Shown here: positions 52,593-64,000 of the stretch, piece by piece
Numbering within the stretch: position 1 is the first letter of the stretch
How the letters are laid out: the number at the start of each line of letters is the position of its first letter
From: Cherax quadricarinatus
Lineage: Eukaryota; Arthropoda; Malacostraca; Decapoda; Parastacidae
Length of the DNA: 64,000 bases
Assembly: GCF_038502225.1 (NCBI RefSeq)
Contig: NC_091298.1
Location: 45,696,234-45,760,233, forward strand
Direction: 5' to 3'
Notes under the pieces: model-generated
Database searches by the model: none
What the model saw: the letters and a program-made list of their open reading frames with translations, nothing else
Told to the model about the DNA's origin: nothing
Translations under genes and position numbers: made by a program

Positions 52593-55500
52593 TTTTTTTT
52601 TTTTTTTTATTATCACACCGGCCGATTCCCACCAAGGCAGGGTGGCCCGAAAAAGAAAAACTTTCACCATCATTCACTCCATCACTGTCTTGCCAGAAGG
52701 GTGCTTTACACTACAGTTTTTAAACTGCAACATTAACACCCCTCCTTCAGAGTGCAGGCACTGTACTTCCCATCTCCAGGACTCAAGTCCGGCCTGCCGG
52801 TTTCCCTGAATCCCTTCATAAATGTTACTTTGCTCACACTCCAACAGCACGTCAAGTATTAAAAACCATTTGTCTCCATTCACTCCTATCAAACACGCTC
52901 ACGCATGCCTGCTGGAAGTCCAAGCCCCTCGCACACAAAACCTCCTTTACCCCCTCCCTCCAACCCTTCCTAGGCCGACCCCTACCCCGCCTTCCTTCCA
53001 CTACAGACTGATACACTCTTGAAGTCATTCTGTTTCGCTCCATTCTCTCTACATGTCCGAACCACCTCAACAACCCTTCCTCAGCCCTCTGGACAACAGT
53101 TTTGGTAATCCCGCACCTCCTCCTAACTTCCAAACTACGAATTCTCTGCATTATATTCACACCACACATTGCCCTCAGACATGACATCTCCACTGCCTCC
53201 AGCCTTCTCCTCGCTGCAACATTCATCACCCACGCTTCACACCCATATAAGAGCGTTGGTAAAATTATACTCTCATACATTCCCCCTCTTTGCCTCCAAG
53301 GACAAAGTTCTTTGTCTCCACAGACTCCTAAGTGCACCACTCACTCTTTTTCCCTCATCAATTCTATGATTCACCTCATCTTTCATAGACCCATCCGCTG
53401 ACACGTCCACTCCCAAATATCTGAATACGTTCACCTCCTCCATACTCTCTCCCTCCAATCTGATATTCAATCTTTCATCACCTAATCTTTTTGTTATCCT
53501 CATAACCTTACTCTTTCCTGTATTCACCTTTAATTTTCTTCTTTTGCACACCCTACCAAATTCATCCACCAATCTCTGCAACTTCTCTTCAGAATCTCCC
53601 AAGAGCACAGTGTCATCGGCAAAGAGCAGCTGTGACAACTCCCACTTTGTGTGTGATTCTTTATCTTTTAACTCCACGCCTCTTGCCAAGACCCTCGCAT
53701 TTACTTCTCTTACAACCCCATCTATAAATATATTAAACAACCACGGTGACATCACACATCCTTGTCTAAGGCCTACTTTTACTGGGAAAAAATTTCCCTC
53801 TTTCCTACATACTCTAACTTGAGCCTCACTATCCTCGTAAAAACTCTTCACTGCTTTCAGTAACCTACCTCCTACACCATACACTTGCAACATCTGCCAC
53901 ATTGCCCCCCTATCCACCCTGTCATACGCCTTTTCCAAATCCATAAATGCCACAAAGACCTCTTTAGCCTTATCTAAATACTGTTCACTTATATGTTTCA
54001 CTGTAAACACCTGGTCCACACACCCCCTACCTTTCCTAAAGCCTCCTTGTTCATCTGCTATCCTATTCTCCGTCTTACTCTTAATTCTTTCAATTATAAC
54101 TCTACCATACACTTTACCAGGTACACTCAACAGACTTATCCCCCTATAATTTTTGCACTCTCTTTTATCCCCTTTGCCTTTATACAAAGGAACTATGCAT
54201 GCTCTCTGCCAATCCCTAGGTACCTTACCCTCTTCCATACATTTATTAAATAATTGCACCAACCACTCCAAAACTATATCCCCACCTGCTTTTAACATTT
54301 CTATCTTTATCCCATCAATCCCGGCTGCCTTACCCCCTTTCATTTTACCTACTGCCTCACGAACTTCCCCCACACTCACAACTGGCTCTTCCTCACTCCT
54401 ACAAGATGTTATTCCTCCTTGCCCTATACACGAAATCACAGCTTCCCTATCTTCATCAACATTTAACAATTCCTCAAAATATTCCTTCCATCTTCCCAAT
54501 ACCTCTACCTCTCCATTTAATAACTCTCCTCTCCTATTTTTAACTGACAAATCCATTTGTTCTCTAGGCTTTCTTAACTTGTTAATCTCACTCCAAAACT
54601 TTTTCTTATTTTCAACAAAATTTGTTGATAACATCTCACCCACTCTCTCATTTGCTCTCTTTTTACATTGCTTCACCACTCTCTTAACTTCTCTCTTTTT
54701 CTCCATATACTCTTCCCTCCTTGCATCACTTCTACTTTGTAAAAACTTCTCATATGCTAACTTTTTCTCCCTTACTACTCTCTTTACATCATCATTCCAC
54801 CAATCGCTCCTCTTCCCTCCTGCACCCACTTTCCTGTAACCACAAACTTCTGCTGAACACACTAACACTACATTTTTAAACCTACCCCATACCTCTTCGA
54901 CCCCATTGCCTATGCTCTCATTAGCCCATCTATCCTCCAATAGCTGTTTATATCTTACCCTAACTGCCTCCTCTTTTAGTTTATAAACCTTCACCTCTCT
55001 CTTCCCTGATGCTTCTATTCTCCTTGTATCCCATCTACCTTTTACTCTCAGTGTAGCTACAACTAGAAAGTGATCTGATATATCTGTGGCCCCTCTATAA
55101 ACATGTACATCCTGAAGTCTACTCAACAGTCTTTTATCTACCAATACATAATCCAACAAACTACTGTCATTTAGCCCCTACATCATATCGTGTATACTTA
55201 TTTATCCTCTTTTTCTTAAAATATGTATTACCTATAACTAAACCCCTTTCTATACAAAGTTCAATCAAAGGGCTCCCATTATCATTTACACCTGGCACCC
55301 CAAACTTACCTACCACACCCTCTCTAAAAGTTTCTCCTACTTTAGCATTCAAGTCCCCTCCCCTACAATTACTCTCTCACTTGGTTCAAAGGCTCCTATA
55401 CATTCACTTAACATCTCCCAAAATCTCTCTCTCTCCTCTGCATTCCTCTCTTCTCCAGGTGCATACACGCTATTATGACCCACTTCTGCATCCAACCTTT

Positions 55501-55857
55501 ACTTTAATCCACATAATTCTTGAATTTACATTCATTATTCTCTTTTCTCCTTCCATAACTGATCATTTAACATTACTGCTACCCCTTCCTTTGCTCTAAC
55601 TCTCTCAGATACTCCAGATTTAATCCCATTTATTTCCCCCCACTGAAACTCTCCTACCCCCTTCAGCTTTGTTTCGCTTAGGGCCAGGACATCCAACTTC
55701 TTTTCATTCATAACATCAGCAATCATCTGTTTCTTGTCATCCGCACTACATCCACGCACATTTAAGCAACCCAGTTTTATAAAGTTTTTCTTCTTCTCTT
55801 TTTTAGTAATTGTATACAGGAGAAGGGGTTACTAGCCCATTGCTCCCGGCATTTTAG
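52593..55857 (-). mobile_element. Nearly full-length RTE-like LINE
   Basis: 3265 bp, minus strand, with the poly(A) tail as T-run at 52591-52608 and the 5' end at 55857 (reverse GCTAAAATGCCGGGAGCAAT). Only about 60 bases precede the first endonuclease codons, as expected for compact RTE elements. It is bounded by the 290-bp direct repeat. Confidence 0.9.
52852..55800 (-). pseudogene. RTE endonuclease-reverse transcriptase, few frame breaks
   Basis: The endonuclease starts near 55795 with NFIKLGCLNVRGCSADDKKQ. LDVLALSETKLKG follows (catalytic Glu), and after breaks MNAKVGETF, PGVNDNGSPLIELCIERGLV and YVLVDKRLL with an ISDHFLVVA box (SDH, about 55080). The main frame 55159-53273 carries WWNDDVKRVVREKKLAYEKF, the thumb-proximal helices, YKGKGDKRECKNYRGISLLS, FVAFMDLEKAYDRVDRGAMW, GLRQGCVMSPWLFNIFIDGV and LLFADDTVLLGDS. 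One extra C in a C-run at about 53280 shifts the frame into 53340-52852, which ends SEWRQMVFNT. RT motifs are intact. The C-run shift may be real or a sequencing error; the endonuclease breaks near 55160-55350 and 55535 look real. Confidence 0.9.
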
Positions 55858-56147
55858 CATCCCCGGCCAGACCAACACAACAGCAACAATGGCGGACGAC
55901 TCCTAAACCTTCTCCGGATTCTCTCAACATTCATCCTCATCCATGACTCGCACCCAGGCTGACTTGTCTACAACTATGGATAACATCAGAAACCTCTTCA
56001 CCGCAAACGGCAACATAGATTACAACTCGTCAACACCCAAAGGTAAAGCCCAGGAATTCAGTCCTCAAGAACTACCTGACTCCATGGATAACATTCTACA
56101 GGACAATAGTAAAATAGTATGCTATTAAAGACCTTGAATGTCATCTT
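55858..56147 (+). repeat. 290-bp direct repeat, right copy
   Basis: See the left copy at 52303-52592; the offset is constant at 3555 bases over the whole length. The right copy continues in frame context into the LINE ORF1 tail, so it belongs to the original LINE text. Confidence 0.93.
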
Positions 56148-56364
56148 ATGACACAAAACTCAAAGATTAGTGAACTAGAACACAAACTGACATCATTAAT
56201 AAACTCATCTAAAGAACAAGCAAACCTACATTCAACTATAGACACACATGCTAAACAAATAAATTCCCTCACCACCAAGCTGTCAGAAGCTACACAAGAC
56301 TGGAAGTTAAACAGATATCAAGGAGGCCCGACTGCTAGGCAAGTCAGGTCATCAACAAAGTGTT
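55943..56364 (+). pseudogene. LINE copy C ORF1, short coiled-coil protein
   Basis: The first frame gives MTRTQADLSTTMDNIRNLFT and SPQELPDSMDNILQDNSKIV, then stops. One base shift continues it as AIKDLECHLMTQNSKISELE, HKLTSLINSSKEQANLHSTI and IDTHAKQINSLTTKLSEATQ. Heptad-like Leu/Ile spacing over about 60 residues suggests a coiled coil, as in LINE ORF1 RNA-binding proteins. No zinc knuckle is seen. The first half is duplicated at 52388-52573. Confidence 0.55.
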
Positions 56365-57043
56365 AAAGTGTTAGGTTAAAATTCAATTCCATTGATGTAA
56401 AAATGATCTAATAAGTTCCTCCATCAAGAAACGGAGTAATGTGTATATAAATGAGTGCCTAACTAAAAAAAATGTCAGAACCTATTATACAGACTTCGAA
56501 AACTTAAGTGTGATAATGCATCGATAAAACAGCGCTTTACTCATGATGGTATTATCATGGTAAAATTATCAGACACGGGTCGTAGGTTTGAAATAACAAA
56601 TGATTAAGAACTAGCATGTTTCCTCTCATTCACTGGTTTGACTGAACCTTGTTAAGCCATATCTCAACACATTATCAACCATGTTCAGTGCTGTAGTATA
56701 GTAGAATTTACCCTTATTCTAATCCACATTTTCATGACTGTTAGTGAATAACAGTAATTAATTCCCAACTACTTGAGATGCTTAAGGCACTATTCAAGGT
56801 GCTAATCCAGGTACTTAAGTGTTTTATTTTCTGTCTTATTTTATACATGAAACCATTACTTTTAACTTTGAAATAATCAAGGTGCTAAAGTGTTTTATTT
56901 TAATATTTGGTAGCTCCATTATTTTTAGATTTAAAATAACTATCTTAGTTCTGTAAGTTCATAATTGTTAATGGTTTAACATCATTTGCTTTTGTTTTTT
57001 TGCTCTTTAATAATTGTAACAGCTATTTTTCTACATACCCCTT
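56365..57043. other. LINE copy C region between ORF1 and endonuclease
   Basis: It is AT-rich with stops in all frames, and I see no separate insertion. It could be decayed ORF1 C-terminus plus spacer. Confidence 0.4.
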
Positions 57044-58096
57044 ATGAATGCAATTATTGATCCTGATATCGACCTCTTATTGAACAGCACACATAATCCT
57101 AACAGTAATTTCCATTACTACACTGCTAGTCAGGCTTCTACCCTTCTCAGTGTCAGCAAGAACATTACAGTCTTCAACTACAATGTTAGATCATTGAGTA
57201 AACACTATGATGACCTCATTGCACTACTTAAGTCTGTAAATGCTACTATAACTTTCATTATACTTACTGAAACCTGGCTCAGACAAGATCTGACAGACAT
57301 ATTTACCATACCTGGTTACACAGCCATACATAACTGCAGGCCTGACCAATCAGGAGGAGGCACTGCCATCTATTACTCTGGAGAACTAGAATGTATGAAA
57401 TCATCTAGTGTATGGGACGAAAATGGTGAATATATAATAGCTAAATTCACATCAAGAACACTTAAGAAACCTATAACAGTTGGTGCAGTCTACAGACTAC
57501 CACACTCAAATACTTACACTTTTAGCAATAACCTTAGAAACATGATAATTGAGTCAGAGTTGAATAAACACCATCTGATATTAGCAGGAGATTTCAGCAT
57601 CAACCTTATCCAAGCAACTGACCCTCCAGTAGCTGATTTCACAAATGCTATGAATAACAGCTTATTGCTACCCTCAGTAACAAAGCCAACAAGAATCTCT
57701 GACACTAGTGCCTCATTACTTGACCATATCTGGACGAACACAATATCCCTACTACAAGCAGGTATAATCACAGATAACACCACAGACCACTACCCTACCT
57801 TTCTCATAACCAACTTCTCTAAACTGCCTCAAGAAACAAGAAAGATCTCATTTCGCCTGCATGATGAGACATCGATAAACAACCTAAAACTAGCTTTAGG
57901 TGCCATTGATTTTCAGAGAGAGCTAGATGACAGTAATAATATTGATAAAGATATCAAATTTTTTTTACATAAAACCCTAAACCTCTACAACAAAAATTGC
58001 CCAGTCAAAACAAAACAGATCACAGAAAAGGAGCTAAACAGCCCCTGGCTAACTAAATGTATCCTCAAATCTATTAATAAAAAAACACCATATTGA
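57044..58096 (+). pseudogene. LINE copy C APE-type endonuclease
   Basis: A 350-residue open frame. NITVFNYNVRSLSKHYDDLI carries the first catalytic Asn, TFIILTETWLRQDLTD the catalytic Glu, and SGGGTAIYYS, VGAVYRLPHS and HLILAGDFSINLIQ the following motifs. SLLDHIWTN and the terminal TDHYPTFL box supply the last catalytic Asp-His. The continuing text KISFRLHDETSINNLKLALG and SPWLTKCILKSINKK is the linker to the RT. The frame ends at an A-run (58079-58086). The domain itself appears complete, so this is the best-preserved LINE endonuclease in the window. Confidence 0.85.
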
Positions 58097-58315
58097 AAAA
58101 CAGTTCATATTAGGCTTAATTACTAAAGAATTTACTAAAAGATACACATCAATACTCACAAAACTAATACATAAATCAAAGCAAATGTATTATGAAAATA
58201 GATTTAGTGAAATGAAAGGTGACATGAAGAGTACCTGGCAACCCCTCTCCAAAATTTTGGGCTCAATGAAACCAATTGGAAATAGAGAGACTTAACTATA
58301 CCAGATGAACCTCAC

Positions 58316-59724
58316 ATGCAACCCATAGACACGGCCGACAAATTTAATGTCTTCTTCTCTACTCTAGGATCAAAGCTAGCGAGTCAAATTCCTAGCTCAA
58401 ATACCCATCCGAGCGAGTACCTCACTGGCAATTATCCAAATACTCTCTTACTGGCTCCAACTAACCCTACTGAAGTCTCACTCATCATTAAATCATTAAA
58501 AAACAAATCAGGTGATCTAGATAACTTGCTGCCATTCATATATAAAAAAGCTGCACCAGAACTGTTGCCCATTATTGCAACAATGTTTAACAAATCTATA
58601 GCTTCCTCAACCTTCCCATCCATACTCAAGACAGCAAGGGTCACCCCGATCCACAAAGGTGGAGATCCAACTGATTTAAACAATTACAGACCCATAACAA
58701 ACTTGCCCTTACTCTCCAAGATATTTGAAAAAATAATTCACAAGCGACTTTACTCCTACCTTACATCCAACAACATACTTAACCCATGCCAGTTTGGATT
58801 TAGACCAAAAAAAAAAGCACGAATAATGCTATTGTACAAATGCTTGACCTAATATACACAGCTCTCGATAAAAATGAATACCCCCTGGGGCTCTTTATCG
58901 ACCTAAGAAAAGCATTTGACACAGTTGATCATAATCTCTTGCATCTCAAACTGAAGCATTACGGTATAAGAGGACATTCTCTTGACTACCTAAAATCCTA
59001 TTTTAACGACAGACACCAATATGTGCATGCAGATGGAGTCAACTCCGCTATCCAACCTATATCTGTAGGAGTACCCCAAGGTAGTGTCCTAGGCCCACTC
59101 CTCTTTCTCATCTACATCAATGACCTCTCCAATGTATCCCAACTCCTTAAACCAGTTCTATTCGTAGATGACACTACATATGTCTACTCCCATTCAGACC
59201 CAGCTGTGCTTGGAAACACTGTAAACAATGAACTGCTAAAGATATATGCTTGGATGACAAGCAACAAACTCACTCTCGACATAGATAAAACATACTTCAT
59301 GCTGTTTGGCAACAGAGCCTCAAATATTCAACTCGGCATACTGTTAAATGGTTTCCCTATATCAAGACATACAGAGGGCAAATTTTTAGGTCTTCTCCTT
59401 GACTGTAATCTTAAATTTCAGTCCCATACCCATCACATAGCCAAGAAAATTTCCATATTAGTAGGAATGCTTTCCAAGATACATTACTATGTACCACCAA
59501 TGCCTCTCCTTACCCTGTACCACTCTCTAATACATCCTTACCTCACCTATAGTATCTGTGCCTGGGTCTCAACCACTGCCAACCACCTTAGACCCATAGT
59601 AATCCAACAAAAAGCTGCTGTGCAAGTGAAAACGAACTCCTGTGCTAGACAGCACACCCCACCACTTTTCAAAAGACTCATCTTGCTAAATATACAAGAC
59701 ATACACTCTTATTATTGTGCCTAA
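58316..59724 (+). pseudogene. LINE copy C reverse transcriptase, one A-run frameshift
   Basis: The first frame (58316-58852) has KSLKNKSGDLDNLLPFIYKK, ARVTPIHKGGDPTDLNNYRP and LNPCQFGFRPKK. A run of ten A at 58808-58817 shifts the frame, and 58840-59724 continues. MLDLIYTALDKNEYPLGLFI and DLRKAFDTVDHNLLHLKLKH (first Asp box) come first, then VGVPQGSVLGPLLFLIYIND and FVDDTTYVYS, where the usual FADD reads FVDD. The thumb ends GMLSKIHYYVPPMPLLTLYH. Apart from the A-run and an early stop-rich gap (58097-58315) the RT is well kept. The motif style is CR1/L2/Jockey group. Confidence 0.88.
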
Positions 59725-60325
59725 TACATATACAGAACTTGAAACTCCACTGTAAACCATCCCCTAAAACTACTACTCGACAGTTACAACAGAATGCACA
59801 GTTACAATACAAGGCATAAGGCACTTTTCAACATCCCTCAAGTAAGAATCTCACTGTGCAAGAACCCTATGCATATAAAGGCCCGAAGATCTGGAACTCA
59901 CTACTGGAACAGGTCAAGGATCCCCAGACAGCTTATAAATTTAGGACTTTGCTAAAAAATCATCTTATCTCACAATATTAACCAAATCAACCAAACATCT
60001 ACTGACTAGTTTTATCATGTGACCACCTGGCTTTTAATTCTGCCATTCCATAAAATATTACCACCTGCACAATTACTTGTAAATTAGATTTTGTACTAAG
60101 TTTACCTAAGATTTATTAAGTTCATATAAGATTGTGAAACAGCTAACCACTATTCCATGTTTAGTTTTAAGTATAATTACTATGTACTGTTATCTTATCT
60201 AGTTTTAATTAGTTACTATGTATTAGGATTAATTTGCCCGAAATGCCTCAGCATGATAGTGGCTATCTTTGTACTTAGCAAATCAAAATTGTAATTACAC
60301 ATTGTAACCTTTACAAAGAAATAAA

Positions 60326-60327
<2 letters not shown>
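59725..60327. other. LINE copy C 3' region
   Basis: Decayed C-terminal codons (for example ALFNIPQVRISLCKNP near 59821-59870 on the + strand) are followed by an untranslated end with TGCCCGAAATGCCTCAGCAT. Confidence 0.6.

Positions 60328-60380
<53 letters not shown>
60328..60380. repeat. ATT microsatellite, LINE tail
   Basis: Uninterrupted ATT/TTA repeat directly after ACAAAGAAATAAAATTATTA. It forms the 3' end of LINE copy C and its boundary with Penelope-like copy 1. Confidence 0.9.
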
Positions 60381-60382
<2 letters not shown>

Positions 60383-60697
60383 GTGCCCAAGAGTTTAAAG
60401 AGGTGTTTTGCGAGAATTCCTGAAAGTTGGTGGGGAGCACTGCCTATTCCTGAAGATATGGGCCTCAATGGGATACCAGGCTTGTGAGTTTTTGGCAGGC
60501 CGTACATTCTGGCAGGTCTGGGGTTGTTGGGTCTGGTGTGCAGAAGTTTCTCCCCTTGTTCTGAGTCCCTCAGAATGCAGCAAGTTCATTGAAGAAATGT
60601 TTTAGTAAGGTTGTCCACTTGGTTAGTTGTGAGAGGTTTGTAGGTATCTGGGTCATTAAGTAGATTGAGCATTTTGTTCCTGTAATCATCAATGTTC
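60380..60697 (-). pseudogene. Penelope-like copy 1, N-terminal RT segment
   Basis: On the minus strand it encodes the ARMYGLPKTHKPGIPLRPIS-type fingers motif (YGLPKTHKPGIPLRPISSG at about 60450-60510, ending in HLFKLLGT) and, upstream with frameshifts, the segment corresponding to 61351-61540 of copy 2. It stops at the head-to-head junction, so the first third of the protein is missing. Confidence 0.8.
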
Positions 60698-63212
60698 ATG
60701 ACCTTCTAAAAGCTTACTCACTTCGCAACAGACACAATTTTCTTCGGGACTGCATCCGAGAAATGGTCTTACCAATATCTACTCCTCAAATTGCCAACAT
60801 CAAACCTCCTTTCTCCGCTACAGATTGGACCTACCTTGAAGAGTGTGCAGATGACTTAAACAGTGCTACAAAGGAAGTTTTTCTCCAAGCCAGAACACTA
60901 GGCACAGTACTCTGGGGCAACATGAACAGACGCATCGCTGAAATCATTCGCAGCAGAGTTACCACAGCGAATATTCAACAGAAGATCAGACTTACTAGGA
61001 AACTACAAACTCTCTTCGATAGTAGTCATTGGAAAAGTTTGGGAAGACCTGAAATTATTCAGAATCTTTCATCTCATTTGTCAAACACAGAAACAAGCCC
61101 TCAGCTTAGGCCTCAAATTCGCAACAGGAATTACGAAACCATAACAAGACCTCGATTTTATCGCCAAAAACTACAGACACAATGACTCTGACTTCCAAAA
61201 AGGCTATCTTCAAGGCATCATCTCAGTGGCCATCTCAACACGCAGCTCCCCAGTCATACCTCGATGTTACATCATTGCACTTAAAGCTTTAGCAAAAGAC
61301 ACGGCCATCAGGGTCACCGCCACTGACAAGGAGGTAGTGTTATCGTGAACATTGATGATTAAAGGAACAAAATGCTCAGTCTACTAATGACCCAGATACC
61401 TACAAACCTCTCGCAACTAACCAAGTGGGCAACCTTACTAAAACATTTCTTCAAAGAACTTGCTGCATTCTGAGGGACTCAGAACAAGGGAAGAAACTTC
61501 TGCACACCATACCCAGCAACCCCAGACCTGCCAGAATGTATGGCCTGCCTAAAACTCACAAGCCTGGTATCCCATTGAGGCCCATATCTTCGGGAATAGG
61601 CAGTGCTCCCCACCAACTCTCAGGAATTCTCGCAAAACACCTCTCTAAACTCTTGGGCACTATCAGTCCAGCACATCTCAAACACTTGGGTGATCTTCTC
61701 AGTCGCATTCGCAACATCAACATCAGGAACAAGAAACTTTCCAGCCTTGACGTAACTTCCCTATTCACCAAAGTACCTACTACACAAGCCATCAATCTCT
61801 TGCGCATGAAAATTGACCATTCACTTGATCTTCCTATTCCAGCCAGCTATTTCATCAGCCTTGTTGAACTATGTGTTGGTTTTACGTGTTTCTTTTCGAA
61901 AATCACCTCTTTCACCAGACTTTTGGACTACCCATGGGTTCGCCACTCAGTGCCGTCCTGGCGAACCTATACACATGTGCATGGAACATCTGGAAGCTGA
62001 GCGTTTTTCCACCATTATTCCTTTGTCTGTCACCTGGCTCCGTTATGTTGATGACATTCTCCTCTTAACTCCCAGACGCTTCAATGTTCAAGCTCTCCAA
62101 GACAAGCTCAGCCAGGTCGAGCCCTCAATCCACTTCACACTTGAAGAAGAAGTCGACAACACTCTTCCTTTCCTTGATGTTCTTCTCTGCAAAGCTGACC
62201 ATGAACTTCGTTTCAAAGTCTGTCAAAAACCCACCAACCAAAACGATCTTCTCCACTTCTACTCTCACCACGACACCAAAACTAAACGTGGTGTAATTAT
62301 AGGCTTTTTCCTGCGAGCACTCAGAATCTGCAGCAATGAGTTCCTTGAGAAGAATGCACTATAATTGAACAAGTATTTTCCAAACCTCACTATCCTCGTC
62401 ACTTCATCAGAGACTGCAGACGACGGGCATCAAACATCTTTAACACACCCAGAGAAGACACTGCCGAGAAGAGATACATAATCCTCCCCACCAACTTCAT
62501 TGCCAAACACGTTTCCAACATCTTTTCCAATACCTCATTCCAGGTATCTACCTCCACAACCACGGCCATCAAGGACATTACCAGTAATAGACAGGACAAG
62601 CTTCCATCCTCTGCAGGGGTATACATAATCCCTTGTAATGACTGCAGCAAATTATACGTGGGCGAAACATCAAGAGACCTCCAAACACGTATTTCAGAAC
62701 ACCAATACGCAAGCAGGTCTGACAATCCAAGGAATGCCTGTGTACAACACCGTAATTCACACAACCATTTAATCAACTACAGAAACTCGAGACTTATCGC
62801 CAGAGAAAACAACACTCAATACCAAAGAATCCTGGAGTCATCGCTTATCTCTATATCCAACAACCTCAACCAGAACAATGGCTTCTATAACATAGCTGAA
62901 CCACTTTCCAAGAAACTTCTTCATCGCTATCCCACATAAGAACATAGGAATGGAGGAACACTGCAGAAGGTCTACTCATATACTTATACAATCTCTCTTC
63001 CAAGCTACCCAAGAGTTTAGACTCTATAACCCCACTCGGTAGATCATCAGATGCAGCATTCTCCACCTGACCTCAGCATTCTCAACCTGACTATAAATAC
63101 TTGCATACCTTCCACCCCATGTAGATCTGTTTGTGACTTGAAAAATGTCCACTGTGTGGGCGAAACGTTGTTAATAAAGGATCACATTATACTGCATGTG
63201 TGTTTATTTCCA
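60698..63212 (+). pseudogene. Penelope-like copy 2: RT and GIY-YIG endonuclease, frameshifted
   Basis: It starts inside the ORF (DLLKAYSLRNRHNFLRDCIR). A helical N-terminal region (60763-61185) is followed by a frameshift and the ALAKDTAIRVTATDKE box. Then come MYGLPKTHKPGIPLRPISSG (61537-61600), KLSSLDVTSLFTKVPTTQAI (first catalytic Asp), the GLPMGSPLSAVLANLY box and, after an 8-base insertion at about 61970, RYVDDILLLTPRR. One lost base near 62350 shifts into the endonuclease frame AGVYIIPCNDCSKLYVGET and SRDLQTRISEHQY, ending HRYPT at 62939. The 3' region has a hammerhead relic and the terminus with AATAAAGGATCACATTATAC. Three frame breaks: inactive, but otherwise well preserved. Confidence 0.87.
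63138..63170 (+). ncRNA. Hammerhead ribozyme relic at the Penelope-like 3' end
   Basis: Stem II (GTCCAC with GTGGGC around TGT), GAAA and CGTT are present, but the first core segment reads CTTGAAAA instead of CTGANGA. The hairpin and position match the intact cores at 8206 and 10628. Probably not self-cleaving. Confidence 0.45.
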
Positions 63213-63220
63213 TATAGTGA

Positions 63221-64000
63221 GTTACTGGTAGAACTAGGACTACTGCATACAAGTAAATTAACACACAGTAAAGGAAATCTTTATGTAAACAATAGACTGA
63301 CATTTTTAAGTTTTCAGAAGATACTTTTGGTTTTGTAATTACAGAATGTTTATTGCTACAATAATGTTTTTACATCAAGCAACCTCCTAATTATGTATCT
63401 TCTTTTGTCACCATTCACCCAAAACCTTCACTTTTATCACCATTCAATAAAAAACCTTCACTTTTACCAACATTCTCTGAAAAACCTTTACTTTTATCAC
63501 CATTCACCCAAAAGCTTCACTTAAGAGAGAACTTACAACAACATTTCAGTCCATCCTGGACTCTTACTGCATCAGTTGTGACTTGACTATGGTGCAGTTT
63601 CAGTTTGATTCACTGGCATAGTTGTGCCCTGGGTCTTGTGCATGAAGGAAGGACCCAAACCTGGTCATGAGGTTACTTTCCTACATGCCGGTTTTGTGAC
63701 TTTATTCTTTAGTCTCCATTATTTATTTCTTAATGTTAGTCAAGTCAAAGATTTTTTTCCACATGCAACACTGTACAGAGATGGGTGACATTTGGTTGAA
63801 CATGCAGAAAGTCCACAGTTATGCAGATCATTTCTTACTTAAGACTACAATGACAATAATTATTATTTGCTTATATATATGAGAACATTAAAAGTATACA
63901 GACAACAAATTTAGGCATTACAAATAGAACAAACAATTATGAATTATGATTACAAGTATTGAGAATAGTGATACATAAATATACAAGTATTGAGGAGGGG
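63221..64000. other. Dscam intron, one short tandem repeat
   Basis: The first 20 bases belong to the 35-bp host repeat unit. At about 63405-63525 a segment with AACCTTCACTTTTATCACCA repeats three to four times with a period near 38. Nothing else was recognised to the end of the window. Confidence 0.5.

Larger units (their letters stand above)
51951..60379 (+). mobile_element. CR1/L2-like LINE copy C inserted in Penelope-like copy 1
   Basis: Penelope-like copy 2 gives the undisturbed text (61660-61680): copy 1 is interrupted exactly at GTGCTGGACT / TAGTGCCC. The LINE has a 5' leader (51951-52300), a short coiled-coil ORF1 (55943-56364), endonuclease (57044-58096) and RT (58316-59724). A 3' region with GCCCGAAATGCCTCAGCATG and an ATT-repeat tail (60328-60380) complete it. 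An RTE splits it at 52592/52593. Confidence 0.85.
47884..63212. mobile_element. Head-to-head Penelope-like element pair with nested insertions
   Basis: The left copy is on the minus strand (3' end at 47884) and the right copy on the plus strand (3' end at 63212); they meet at 60697/60698. TATAGTGA is duplicated at 47876-47883 and 63213-63220. The same 35-bp host repeat is on both sides, so the pair behaves as one insertion. Later insertions are the Tigger element 49275-51644 and the LINE 51951-60379. Confidence 0.8.

Overview
The window reads as decapod-crustacean-type nuclear DNA (crayfish, lobster or a relative). This is inferred from arthropod-type Dscam exons with consensus splice sites, very long introns and a dense load of eukaryotic mobile DNA. 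There is no operon, ribosome-binding site, CRISPR array or prokaryotic gene. The only host gene I can support is a + strand homologue of Dscam. Five internal exons (5470-5639, 10909-11047, 14714-14860, 16822-16971, 40560-40699) encode fibronectin type III domains 2 and 3 and the first half of domain 4, with continuous reading phase across every junction. They add up to 746 bases, so about 99% of the window is intron; the last two introns are at least 23 kb each.

1-16.8 kb: small exons are separated by remnants of Tigger/pogo-like DNA transposons, RTE-like LINE tails, tRNA-derived SINEs and palindromic Penelope-like termini carrying hammerhead-ribozyme cores. One Tigger copy (11423-14200) has a duplicated 21-bp-unit minisatellite inside its transposase gene and is itself nested in another TA-flanked element.

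17-40.5 kb (one intron): minisatellites come first, one of them grown from a SINE 3' end. They are followed by a 1.1-kb piggyBac-like element, an RTE copy with a 5' inversion that later received two TA-targeting elements, and two copies of a CR1-like LINE. One of these is split by a minus-strand RTE; the other is nearly full length and split by a Tigger copy and an LTR-like insert. A TTAA-flanked MITE lies 0.6 kb before exon 40560.

41-47.5 kb: a 14-bp minisatellite, a roughly 5.06-kb array of a 21-bp unit (about 240 copies), and a 35-bp array that contains a transposon end.

47.5-63.2 kb: a deep transposon nest. A head-to-head pair of Penelope-like elements with GIY-YIG endonuclease is bounded by an 8-bp duplication. 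It was split by a complete Tigger element with an uninterrupted 596-residue transposase and by a CR1/L2-like LINE, which in turn was split by an almost full-length RTE flanked by an apparently perfect 290-bp direct repeat.

The mobile genes do not form a pathway. The order of insertion is readable because each nest can be closed at its duplication. The most unusual items are the 290-bp duplication, the recurrent head-to-head Penelope topology with ribozyme cores, the intact Tigger element, and the 5-kb array that is open in several frames on both strands. I found no evidence of a new host-encoded system.
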